Positions 7,170-13,563 of a stretch of DNA of 34,257 nt are shown piece by piece. The position numbers and the translations under genes were made by a program. Location: contig JAFAEL010000018.1 of NCBI GenBank assembly GCA_023423995.1, positions 1-34,257 on the forward strand. Reading direction: 5' to 3'. The notes beneath the pieces are model-generated. The model was not told the DNA's origin, ran no database searches, and worked only from the letters and a program-made list of their open reading frames with translations. Source of the stretch: Pseudomonadota bacterium. Lineage in GTDB: Bacteria; Pseudomonadota; Alphaproteobacteria; Rhizobiales; Beijerinckiaceae. Each line of letters starts with the position of its first letter. Positions within the stretch are counted from its first letter, which is position 1.

Positions 7170-8165
7170 ATGGGGCCCATCTTTCTGAGCCACGCGCCGG
7201 ACATGCTGGCGAAGTACTACGGCGAGCGTGCTCTGGCGGCCTTGCGCCGCCTCGGCGAAGTGAGGCTCAACCCGACCGGCGGGGTGCTCGACGCGGCCGG
7301 TCTTGCCCTTCATGCCCGCGGCTGCCCGATCATCGTCTCGGACCGGCAGACCGCCGCTCCGGCCGAGTTCTTCGCGGCGGCTCCGGACCTGGTGGCGTTC
7401 CTCCGCTGCGCGGTCGACATCCGGAACGTCGACGTCGAGGCCGCGAGCCGACAGGGGATCCTCGTTACTCGTGCGACTCCCGGCTTCACGGCTGCGGTGG
7501 CCGAGATGGCGGTCGGCTTCATGATCGACCTCGCCCGCGGGATCTCGCGCTCCGCCGGCGAGTACCGGTCGGGGCAGGAGCCGGAAGCCCGCATGGGGCG
7601 GCAGCTCCGCGGCTCGACCCTGGGGCTTATCGGGTTCGGGGCGATCTCGCAGGAACTCGCGCCCATGGCCGTCGCGCTCGGCATGAGGGTGCTGGTCTCC
7701 GATCCCTACAAGCAGGTCGACGCGCAGGGTCTGCGCCAGGTGAGCCTGCCGGACCTGCTGGCCCAATCGGATTTCGTGCTGTGCCTCGCCGTCGCGACGG
7801 ACGAGACCGAGAACCTGATGAACGCGGACGCCTTCGGCCGGATGAAGCCGGGCGCCTTCTTCGTGAACCTGTCTCGCGGAAACCTCGTGGACGAGGCGGC
7901 GCTCGCCGCCGCTCTCGATTCCGGCCGCCTCGCCGGGGCCGCCATGGATGTCGGCCGCGCGCCCGACCAGAAGCCGTCACCCGAGCTCGCGAGCCGTCCG
8001 GACGTGATCGCGACGCCGCATATCGGCGGCCTGACCCCGCAGGCGATCGAGCACCAGGCGCTGGAGACCGTCGCGCAGGTCGAGGCGCTGCTGACCGGGC
8101 GCGTTCCGGCCGGCGCCGTGAACGCCGCCGCGGCTACCCGCCTCTCGAGGCTGGGTTCCCGGTAG
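7170..8165 (+). CDS. D-2-hydroxyacid dehydrogenase-family protein with atypical catalytic loop
   Basis: 331 residues, NAD(P)-binding D-isomer-specific 2-hydroxyacid dehydrogenase fold. The nucleotide-binding segment is TLGLIGFGAISQELA (150-164), followed by D178 at the end of beta-2, FVNLSRGNLVDEAAL with R236, and TPHIGG with H284. The usual catalytic glutamate in DVxxxEP is not there: the segment reads MDVGRAPDQKP (259-269), with P265 in that position and D266 next to it. ATG at 7170 is chosen because GGGGGA (7155-7160) lies nine bases before it; an upstream in-frame start would add about 32 low-complexity residues. Substrate unknown. It ends before a hairpin shared with the convergent gene. 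Confidence 0.82.
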   Translation: MGPIFLSHAPDMLAKYYGERALAALRRLGEVRLNPTGGVLDAAGLALHARGCPIIVSDRQTAAPAEFFAAAPDLVAFLRCAVDIRNVDVEAASRQGILVTRATPGFTAAVAEMAVGFMIDLARGISRSAGEYRSGQEPEARMGRQLRGSTLGLIGFGAISQELAPMAVALGMRVLVSDPYKQVDAQGLRQVSLPDLLAQSDFVLCLAVATDETENLMNADAFGRMKPGAFFVNLSRGNLVDEAALAAALDSGRLAGAAMDVGRAPDQKPSPELASRPDVIATPHIGGLTPQAIEHQALETVAQVEALLTGRVPAGAVNAAAATRLSRLGSR

Positions 8166-8187
8166 GCGCGCGCGCCCCTCTTCGCTC

Positions 8188-8208
8188 ATCCCGGCAAAAG
8201 GCCGGGAT
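8188..8208. terminator. Bidirectional terminator / REP-like hairpin
   Basis: ATCCCGGC (8188-8195), loop AAAAG, GCCGGGAT (8201-8208), midway between convergent stop codons at 8165 and 8233. Stems reading CATCCCGG...CCGGGATC are common dispersed repeats in Hyphomicrobiales genomes, so this may be a REP-like element acting as a terminator. Confidence 0.55.
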
Positions 8209-8232
8209 CTACCCCCAGGGCGCCGAAAGGCC

Positions 8233-9204
8233 TCAGCTCGCGAGGATCGCCTCGACGACCTCCTGCACGTCGAGGGCCTCCTGCAGGGTCGCCAGGTGAT
8301 GCGGCTCGCCGCGGGCGAGGCGGACGACGCCGTCGAGCTGGCGCCGGAGCGCAATCGGGCGGGCCTTCTCGTTCGGCAGCGCGTCCGGGGCCGCCTCGAA
8401 CGCCCCGTCGGGACCGCGCCGCTCGGCCACCGACCAATCGCGCAGCCGCACCGCGCCGCTTTCGCCCTCGATGGTCCAGGTGTTGTGGTCGTCCTTGTCG
8501 GTCTGCCCGACGCTGCCGGTCAGGGTCACGGGAATGCCGCCCGCCGTGAACGTCGCCTCGATGCGCCGCTCCGAGCGGCCGGGTTCCGGGAATTCCGCAC
8601 GCCCCGTCAATCCGGCGATCGGTCCGCCCAGGCGGCGCGACAGGAACAGGAAATGCGACACGACCTCGCGCGTGAAGCCGCCTTCCTCCCGGCGATCCAG
8701 CCAGGACGCGGCATCCGCCTGCCACGAGCGTGGCCAGGTCGCGAAGGCGACCTCTATCGCGATGCGGGTGGGGGTGCCGATCGCGCCCTCCTCGATCCAG
8801 CGGCCGAGCGAGGCGACGGCGAAGGAGGACGCGAAGGGGAAGTTCACCGCCCCGCGGCCGCCGGCCTCGCGCACGAAGGCGCGGGCATCGGCGACGTCCA
8901 CGGCGAGCGGCTTCTCGCCGAAGAAGGTCTTGCCCGCCTGCAGGGTCGCGCGCCCGTAGCCCAGATGCGAGGCGGGCGGGGAGGCCACGTATACGCAGTC
9001 GCTCGCCGCGATGACGGCGTCGGAATCTTTGTGGCGCAGGACCGAGGGAAAACGCGCCGCGATCCGGTCGAGGGCGGCGGCGGAGGGGTCCCAGATCCCG
9101 GCGACGGAAACCGCGCCCTGCGGCTGGTCCAGGATGGCGCCGAGCATGCGCTCGCCCATGATGCCGGCCCCGATGATGCCGATCGCGACGGGTCTGGTGC
9201 TCAC
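8233..9204 (-). CDS. Gfo/Idh/MocA-family oxidoreductase
   Basis: 323 residues. The N-terminal Rossmann domain opens with AIGIIGAGIMGERML (dinucleotide binding), followed by YVASPPASH and the EKPLA motif carrying the conserved lysine of the family. The C-terminal half is the alpha/beta dimerisation and substrate domain. The enzyme probably oxidises or reduces a sugar or polyol with NAD(P); the substrate is not readable. I choose GTG at 9204 (MSTRPVAIG) because it puts the Rossmann strand at residue 6, as in the family. A TTG at 9243 is the longer alternative. Transcribed toward the convergent dehydrogenase; its upstream neighbour is tRNA-Arg, 58 bases away. Confidence 0.85.
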   Translation of the reverse strand: MSTRPVAIGIIGAGIMGERMLGAILDQPQGAVSVAGIWDPSAAALDRIAARFPSVLRHKDSDAVIAASDCVYVASPPASHLGYGRATLQAGKTFFGEKPLAVDVADARAFVREAGGRGAVNFPFASSFAVASLGRWIEEGAIGTPTRIAIEVAFATWPRSWQADAASWLDRREEGGFTREVVSHFLFLSRRLGGPIAGLTGRAEFPEPGRSERRIEATFTAGGIPVTLTGSVGQTDKDDHNTWTIEGESGAVRLRDWSVAERRGPDGAFEAAPDALPNEKARPIALRRQLDGVVRLARGEPHHLATLQEALDVQEVVEAILAS

Positions 9205-9262
9205 GATGTCTGTCCGAGTGTGATCCGAGAACGCGTCGCCCAAACAAGGCGGCCGCAGCGCA

Positions 9263-9339
9263 TGGCGACCCCGGTAGGGCTCGAACCTACGACCTGCCGC
9301 TTAGAAGGCGGCTGCTCTATCCAGCTGAGCTACGGGGCC
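9263..9339 (-). tRNA. tRNA-Arg (anticodon UCU), intact
   Basis: The minus strand folds as a full cloverleaf. Acceptor GGCCCCG pairs with CGGGGTC (one G-T pair), the D arm is GCTC/GAGC, the anticodon stem is GCCGC/GCGGC with loop CTTCTAA (anticodon TCT), the T arm is GTAGG-TTCGAAC-CCTAC, discriminator G, and encoded CCA (9263-9265). It reads AGA codons. Its first 49 bases plus six leader bases recur at 12390-12444, so this gene is the attachment site of an island. Because the repeat lies on the 5' side, the 5' part and promoter of the present gene probably came in with the element. Confidence 0.97.
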
Positions 9340-9345
9340 ATGCGC
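9291..9345 (+). repeat. 55-bp direct repeat, left copy (att-like)
   Basis: Identical over 55 bases to 12390-12444. It covers tRNA-Arg positions 1-49 (acceptor 5' strand, D arm, anticodon arm, start of variable region) plus six bases upstream of the tRNA. The sequences diverge immediately on both sides, apart from a conserved promoter further out. Confidence 0.9.
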
Positions 9346-9354
9346 TCCCGCCCC

Positions 9355-9384
9355 TGTAGCAGGGACCCGGCCGGCCGTCATCAA
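9355..9384 (-). promoter_or_regulatory. Promoter of the intact tRNA-Arg
   Basis: On the minus strand TTGATG (9379-9384), 18 bases, GCTACA (9355-9360), ending 15 bases before the tRNA 5' end. The same geometry, GTGATG-18-GCTAGA, precedes the truncated tRNA copy at 12455-12484. Conservation of this pattern in two otherwise diverged flanks supports it. Confidence 0.55.
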
Positions 9385-9524
9385 CCCGTTGCGCCGTATA
9401 GGAAAAGCGTAGTGAGTGTGAGTTCGCTTCCAGCCCTCCCTTAACCCGGGGGGCGGAAACGCATTGCCTCTCAGATTCTTGGTTGTTCCGGTAACCCGTC
9501 CCAGAACCGCCCGAGGGGTTCGCG

Positions 9525-9959
9525 TTGCGTTCCATCAACTCGAAGACGCTCGACAAGGCCGCCCGCGATGCGAAGGCGGGGCAGCGCTATGGCATGCAGG
9601 ACGGCGAGTGCCGGGGCCTCGTGCTCCGGGTGCAGCCGACCGGCCCGGTCTGGCAAGCGCGGTTCGAGAACGCCGGGCGCCGGTACCGCATCCTGATCGG
9701 GCTCGTGGACCTATGGCAGATCGCGTGGGCGCGCGAGGCCTGCCGCAACATCAGAGAGTACGTACGCGCCTATGGCGTCCCGGACCGGGCCTGGATCGAC
9801 AACGTGAGGCGGACCCGGCTCTGGGAGGAAGCCGGCCGACAGGGGCAGCAGCCGTGGCCCGCAGCCGCCCCGAAGGCCGAGCGCCCGCGCGGCTGGACCT
9901 ATGCCGAGGCCTGCGACGCCTGGCTCGCGCACCTGGGGCGGTCTGCCGCTGGACGTTAA
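9525..9959 (+). pseudogene. Truncated tyrosine-recombinase (phage-type integrase), N-terminal arm-binding domain only
   Basis: 144 residues that match only the N-terminal DUF4102-type arm-binding domain of P4-like integrases: KTLDKAARDAKAGQRYG, RGLVLRVQPTGPVWQARF, GRRYRILIGL. The core-binding domain begins at TYAEACDAWLAHLG and the frame stops at a TAA after 144 residues, where intact relatives run to about 400. None of the catalytic R...HxxR...Y region is present or found in other frames downstream. TTG at 9525 follows GAGGGG, a usable ribosome site. It lies 186 bases from tRNA-Arg and reads away from it, as expected for the integrase that inserted the island. The product cannot recombine DNA, though a DNA-binding fragment might still be made. 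Confidence 0.72.
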
Positions 9960-10177
9960 CGTCAATGGCGAGGCCAGGGCAGTCAAGCCGGTCACTCTTC
10001 ACCCGCTCGGGAATAGGACCACGAACGGCATCGCCAATCCGTTATCGGCTTGGTGGACGAGCAGGCAGTCTCAGCCTGGTGGGCTGACCTGAGTTTGGAA
10101 AGAAGCCGCCTGATGCTACCTGGAACTGGTCGCCATTGTGTCATGTCGGGCGCCAGACTTCAGCACGGTGAGCAATC
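9960..10177. other. Gene-free island remnant
   Basis: 218 bases between the integrase fragment and the toxin-like gene. I find no reading frame resembling the missing integrase domains, no RNA gene and no clear hairpin. It is probably the scar of a deletion. Confidence 0.4.
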
Positions 10178-11170
10178 TCAGAAGATGCCATCCTTCAGAG
10201 TCAGGAACCCTTTGAACGCAAGATGCCCTTCAAGTTCGATTTGAATTAGGTACCTTCCGTTTGTGAGTTTCTGCGGCACTCTCCAACGTTGAGGGGGAGG
10301 CATGGGGCGAGCGGCCATTTGTGTATTGTGAAAGCTTACAGCTTCCTTGCCGTCCCCGGACCACGCCCGAATTCTGACGTCCACGGCCTGCGCGTCGGCC
10401 CGCGGGCTGAGTTGAAACACAACGCCCTCGGGCGAAAGAGAAACCTCTTCGACGAATACATATTTGCGCTCGAATACCAGGAGATCGTCAGAGATGATGA
10501 TGCGGCGGCTCCATCTGGCAGCCAACTCCTCCCCCAACAGGTGTAATAGCGTTGCCTTCTCGGCCGCCGTTCGGCAGCCAATCCATTGAAGGTGTCCGTT
10601 TTCGAGATCTAAAGGCGAAACAGCGAGAACCTCGGCGCACCGGTGCTCTATGATCGAGCGGTCGCCCCCTGTGCCACCCTCATGGTAAACCTTGTCAAAC
10701 GGAATAGAGTCAAAATAGGCCTCGTCACTGCTCGGGACAGCGGAACCGAGCTGCATGTTTCGGTCACAAACCTGGATGCCATCTTGGCTCAAGACGCGAA
10801 GCGCGTCGAAGACAAACATGACGAGCACCGGAGCATGGGCAGCGTCGCCGTAGCTGCACTCGCCGGGCTTTCTGATTCCTTCGATGTGCCACTGTGTAGG
10901 AGTGCGCGGTCTAAAGTAGAGGCGTACGGACTCGTGTGCGTGCGACCTCGATTCGATCACGCCTCCCGCGGCGACATCTCTATCTCGCGTGTTCCCGGGA
11001 TCGTTCCGAGAGCGCAAGTAGCCGTCGGCCAGGATCTTCGCCGCATTCTCGACCGGCGCGTGATGAAAGAGGCGGCTTGGCCACTTCTCACGATAGGGTC
11101 GGTACTGACTTTTTAGAGCGGCTTCCCACTTGGCGATGTGCGCCGCGACAAAGCTAGACCTTAGCGCCAT
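10178..11170 (-). CDS. DarT-like DNA ADP-ribosyltransferase (DUF4433 family) with C-terminal extension
   Basis: 330 residues. DarT toxins transfer ADP-ribose from NAD+ to thymidine in single-stranded DNA and block replication; several protect against phage. The family motifs are present in order: RLFHHAPVENAAKILADG (33-50), VRLYFRPRTPTQW (82-94), APVLVMFVFD (113-122), and HRCAEVLAV (176-184) with E180 in the place of the catalytic glutamate. Residues from about 222 on (IIISDDLLVFERKYVFVEE ... FKGFLTLKDG) look like an extra beta-rich domain not needed by the core fold. ATG at 11170 overlaps the macrodomain gene by 10 bases, so the pair is translationally coupled. Base composition is lower in G+C than the flanks. 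The fold call is good; activity on DNA is inferred. Confidence 0.75.
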   Translation of the reverse strand: MALRSSFVAAHIAKWEAALKSQYRPYREKWPSRLFHHAPVENAAKILADGYLRSRNDPGNTRDRDVAAGGVIESRSHAHESVRLYFRPRTPTQWHIEGIRKPGECSYGDAAHAPVLVMFVFDALRVLSQDGIQVCDRNMQLGSAVPSSDEAYFDSIPFDKVYHEGGTGGDRSIIEHRCAEVLAVSPLDLENGHLQWIGCRTAAEKATLLHLLGEELAARWSRRIIISDDLLVFERKYVFVEEVSLSPEGVVFQLSPRADAQAVDVRIRAWSGDGKEAVSFHNTQMAARPMPPPQRWRVPQKLTNGRYLIQIELEGHLAFKGFLTLKDGIF

Positions 11171-12075
11171 TCCAGTGCCAGCTGCCCAGCCGAGTTCTGA
11201 ACTGGGGCGAGAGCGCTCGTGCGGGCTCCTGGATGAAACTCCACCGCAAGCTCGGGCTCGCCGTCAGTTCGCTGAATCTCGACCGGCCGGATATGTGGCG
11301 TGAGGCACAACATGGAGAGCAGTGGCTTGCCGCCCCCGGTTGTCGACCATCCGGCCTTCTCCTTCGTAAGCAGACCTTTCTGCAGTCCGACCCAGACACC
11401 CCAGAGGTCTTCCTCAGCGAAAGTCCAGGATGTTCCCTCAGAGGCAATTCGCAGGTCGCCGTCGGCCACAATTGTTGCTTCGATCGGCTTGTGAGTGTCG
11501 AGCTCGACGAGCTCACTCCCGGTTAGATCTACCGCCCGATGAAGCGAGGCGACAAAGGCGTCAAATGTGTACTCCGCCGGCTGTTCAGCGCGCAGTACCC
11601 TAGCCACTTGCTCAAGGTGTTCCGGTATCCCGATGTCCTTCGTGAAGTCGTGGATGTAGATCTGGATTGGAAGCGGGCCAAGGTACCGCTCCATTAGGGG
11701 GCGCACATCATTCCAGTCCAGATCACCGTTCCCGCAGCCGAGGCGTGGAAACGATATCTCACGAATTCCCATCTCCTCGTAAGACTGGACGAACTTGCGC
11801 AGCCCGGCCTCGATCCATTCGAGCTTCGATGGATTTCGCCAGTGTACCTTTGTCGGAAAATTCAGGGTCCAGTAGGTCGCATTCTTCCAGAGCCAAAGCT
11901 TCCCTGGCGACAGAAGCCGCTTGTCACAAACCTTCCGATAGGCAGCGAACATGGCCTGATCGCGGCTTCTAAACTCCTTCGCGAGACCCTTCCCCATGAC
12001 GCCGACGCAGTTCACGGTGTTGACGAGCGTCTGTGCTGAGGAGTCGAACAGGCTTGTCCGCCTATACATCAGCAT
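11161..12075 (-). CDS. DarG-like macrodomain protein (ADP-ribosyl hydrolase antitoxin) with unusual C-terminus
   Basis: 304 residues. The N-terminal half (about 5-163) is a TARG1/DarG-type macrodomain: LVNTVNCVGVMGKGLAKEF (17-35, with the glycine-rich loop and K29) and SFPRLGCGNGDLDW (108-121). Such domains remove ADP-ribose from thymidine and neutralise DarT. Residues 165-304 form a second, mainly beta-strand region (IEATIVADGDLRIAS, WGVWVGLQKGLL, LLSMLCLTPHI) that I do not recognise; in place it corresponds to the DarT-inhibiting part of known DarG proteins. ATG at 12075 follows GAGGA. First gene of the pair, whereas known darTG operons usually have the toxin first. A sigma70-like promoter lies 50-78 bases upstream. 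Confidence 0.75.
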   Translation of the reverse strand: MLMYRRTSLFDSSAQTLVNTVNCVGVMGKGLAKEFRSRDQAMFAAYRKVCDKRLLSPGKLWLWKNATYWTLNFPTKVHWRNPSKLEWIEAGLRKFVQSYEEMGIREISFPRLGCGNGDLDWNDVRPLMERYLGPLPIQIYIHDFTKDIGIPEHLEQVARVLRAEQPAEYTFDAFVASLHRAVDLTGSELVELDTHKPIEATIVADGDLRIASEGTSWTFAEEDLWGVWVGLQKGLLTKEKAGWSTTGGGKPLLSMLCLTPHIRPVEIQRTDGEPELAVEFHPGARTSALAPVQNSAGQLALEWR

Positions 12076-12389
12076 GCGAAATCCTCATATCGTAGCCAAC
12101 GCTTGCAGAGATCGGTTCGTTGCAGTATGAGAACAAAATATGAACGAAGTCAATTATAGGCAGGCCGTGATTCGGCGTCCACTCACGCGAGAATCTAGCC
12201 ACAGAGCAGACTGAAGACCTCCGGTCTCCGCGCGCGCTGATGGGCGTATTACTCCCAGTGGGGGAGCGAGCCGTTGGTTAGCAGGCCGTCCTAAGCCGCC
12301 CGAAGCCCGCCCGAGCGGGCGGCGAACCTGAGGCCGGAATGCCGGTCTTGAAACAAGATCAGTCGCTTAGCGGGTGATCGTCAACGCGA
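12076..12389. other. Island intergenic region upstream of darG-like gene
   Basis: 314 bases, AT-rich near the gene, no coding frame. It holds the promoter at 12125-12153, 6-bp inverted arms TTCGTT/AACGAA (12116-12121 and 12143-12148) that flank the -10 box, and a palindrome CCGCCCG-AG-CGGGCGG (12307-12322). The right edge runs into the truncated tRNA copy. Confidence 0.5.
12125..12153 (-). promoter_or_regulatory. Promoter of the darG-darT-like operon
   Basis: On the minus strand TTGACT (12148-12153), 17-base spacer, TCATAC (12125-12130); the predicted transcript starts near 12118, about 43 bases before the ATG. The inverted arms TTCGTT/AACGAA flank the -10 and touch the -35, as a repressor operator might. 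Confidence 0.55.
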
Positions 12390-12444
12390 GACCTGCCGCT
12401 TAGAAGGCGGCTGCTCTATCCAGCTGAGCTACGGGGCCATGCGC
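12390..12444 (+). repeat. 55-bp direct repeat, right copy: truncated tRNA-Arg 5' part
   Basis: Minus-strand copy of tRNA-Arg positions 1-49 (12438 down to 12390) plus six leader bases, identical to 9291-9345. The T arm, 3' acceptor strand and CCA are missing, so it cannot make a tRNA. It marks the right end of the island. Confidence 0.9.
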
Positions 12445-12454
12445 CGGAATTTTC

Positions 12455-12484
12455 TCTAGCAGGGCACCGTGCGGCCGTCATCAC
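12455..12484 (-). promoter_or_regulatory. Orphan tRNA-Arg promoter left outside the island
   Basis: GTGATG (12479-12484), 18 bases, GCTAGA (12455-12460) on the minus strand, at the same distance from the truncated tRNA as the promoter of the intact gene. It is probably the original chromosomal promoter. It now transcribes a 49-base tRNA fragment and then the island toward the darG-like gene. Confidence 0.45.
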
Positions 12485-12573
12485 GTCCCGGGCGGGAAGG
12501 ATTTTTCGCGAGGATCTGGCGTCCGGGCACCGCGTCCCGACGCAGCCACCTCACCGCCCCCGTGCCGGCGCCC

Positions 12574-13563
12574 TCAGGGCGGCAGCGCTGCCCAGCCTTC
12601 GTAATCGTGCAGCGACCAGCCCAGATAGGACCGGGGCCACCGGGCGCCGAGCTCCGAGTCGATGGTGGCGAGGTCCGCGAGCACGGCCGAGCGCCTGTTC
12701 TTGGGCGGGGTGTCCGCATACGAGACCCCTGCGCCGGGTCCCGCATGCGTCTCGAGGCCGAACAGGATGCGCGGGGCGTCCGGCAACCGTTCCGCCGCGT
12801 AGGCCATCTCGCCCTCGATCCGGCTCAGCACCCGCGCGGGGTCGGTGGCGTAGCTCATGATCACGTAGAGTGGGACGAGCGGCATCAGGTGCTCGATGAG
12901 GGGCTTGCGGACGCCCTTGAACACGGCCTCGACCGGCTCGCCGAAATAGTCGTCGACCCAGCTCGGGACCGCCGCGCCGTACTGGAGCCCCGCGGCCCGC
13001 ATCTTGCCGAGGATCGTCTCATGGATGCTCAGCCATTCGGCGAGGATGCGGTCGCGCCTGGCGAGCTGCTCCGGCGTGAGCCTGCTCTGCGGGACGTTGT
13101 TCACGAACAGGTCCTCCCCCTCGCCCTGTCCGTCCTGCGGCTCCACGTCGGACATGAAGCCGGCGAACTTCACGGGATGGCGGCCGTTGAACGCAACCAT
13201 CGCGTCCACGGCCGCATAGAGGCCCGCGGGCCCCTCGGCGTCGGAGAAGTAGCCGCGCCAACCCTCCATGCCCCAGGCGCGGATCCCCGCCTTCGAGAGG
13301 GCCTCCAGGAGCGCCGCGATCCTGCCTTCGTCCTTGGTGTAGTCGGCTGCGCGCAGGAACAGGTACGCGTCCGTCAGTCCGAGGGCCTTCGCGTCGGCGA
13401 CGAACCGGGCCGTCGCCGCAGGGGAGAGGAGGGCGGCGGTGTTCCAGACCCAGATTGACCTGTGAGATGCCGCCATTCTGTCCCCGGGTGCCGCGCCGGC
13501 GCGGGTGCACGCCAGCGCGAGGATCCCTGCCAAGAGCGCCCGCCTACTGATGAACCATGGCAT
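12574..13563 (-). CDS. Exported TIM-barrel protein of an exopolysaccharide operon, function unknown
   Basis: 329 residues. The N-terminus ISRRALLAGILALACTRAGA is an export signal with a twin-arginine-like RR; a cysteine at residue 19 makes a lipoprotein conceivable but the lipobox is poor. The rest reads as an alternating beta/alpha barrel: SIWVWN, DAYLFL, GIRAWGMEGW, FAGFMSDVEP, YGAAVPSWVDDYF, YVIMSYATDP, ILFGLETHAG, YLGWSLHDYEGW. Acidic residues at strand ends (D139, E141, E271, D320) resemble a glycoside hydrolase active site, but I cannot name the family. Its start overlaps the membrane-fusion gene by 20 bases. Being last in an operon with a polysaccharide synthase, a role in trimming or releasing the polymer is inferred. 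Confidence 0.65.
   Translation of the reverse strand: MPWFISRRALLAGILALACTRAGAAPGDRMAASHRSIWVWNTAALLSPAATARFVADAKALGLTDAYLFLRAADYTKDEGRIAALLEALSKAGIRAWGMEGWRGYFSDAEGPAGLYAAVDAMVAFNGRHPVKFAGFMSDVEPQDGQGEGEDLFVNNVPQSRLTPEQLARRDRILAEWLSIHETILGKMRAAGLQYGAAVPSWVDDYFGEPVEAVFKGVRKPLIEHLMPLVPLYVIMSYATDPARVLSRIEGEMAYAAERLPDAPRILFGLETHAGPGAGVSYADTPPKNRRSAVLADLATIDSELGARWPRSYLGWSLHDYEGWAALPP

Larger units (their letters stand above)
9291..12444. mobile_element. Decayed tRNA-Arg-integrated genomic island (about 3.1 kb)
   Basis: The segment between the two 55-bp tRNA repeats has visibly lower G+C than its flanks. It holds a truncated tyrosine-integrase gene just inside the left repeat and a DarT/DarG-like pair near the right one. 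The layout fits site-specific integration in tRNA-Arg followed by loss of most of the integrase and other cargo. Unlike the common case, the duplicated part is the 5' half of the tRNA including the anticodon loop, so the incoming element must have supplied a functional 5' half and promoter. With no intact recombinase it is probably immobile. Confidence 0.75.

Noticed and set aside
10643..11116. Plus-strand frame of 157 codons over the DarT-like gene
   Set aside because: No recognisable motif and fully antisense to a gene with a conserved domain.
12345..12365. Short inverted repeat TCTTG-AAA-CAAGA as a terminator
   Set aside because: Five-bp stem with a three-base loop and no T-run; too weak to call.
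12390..12438. A second functional tRNA-Arg gene
   Set aside because: Only positions 1-49 are present; no T arm, 3' acceptor strand or CCA.
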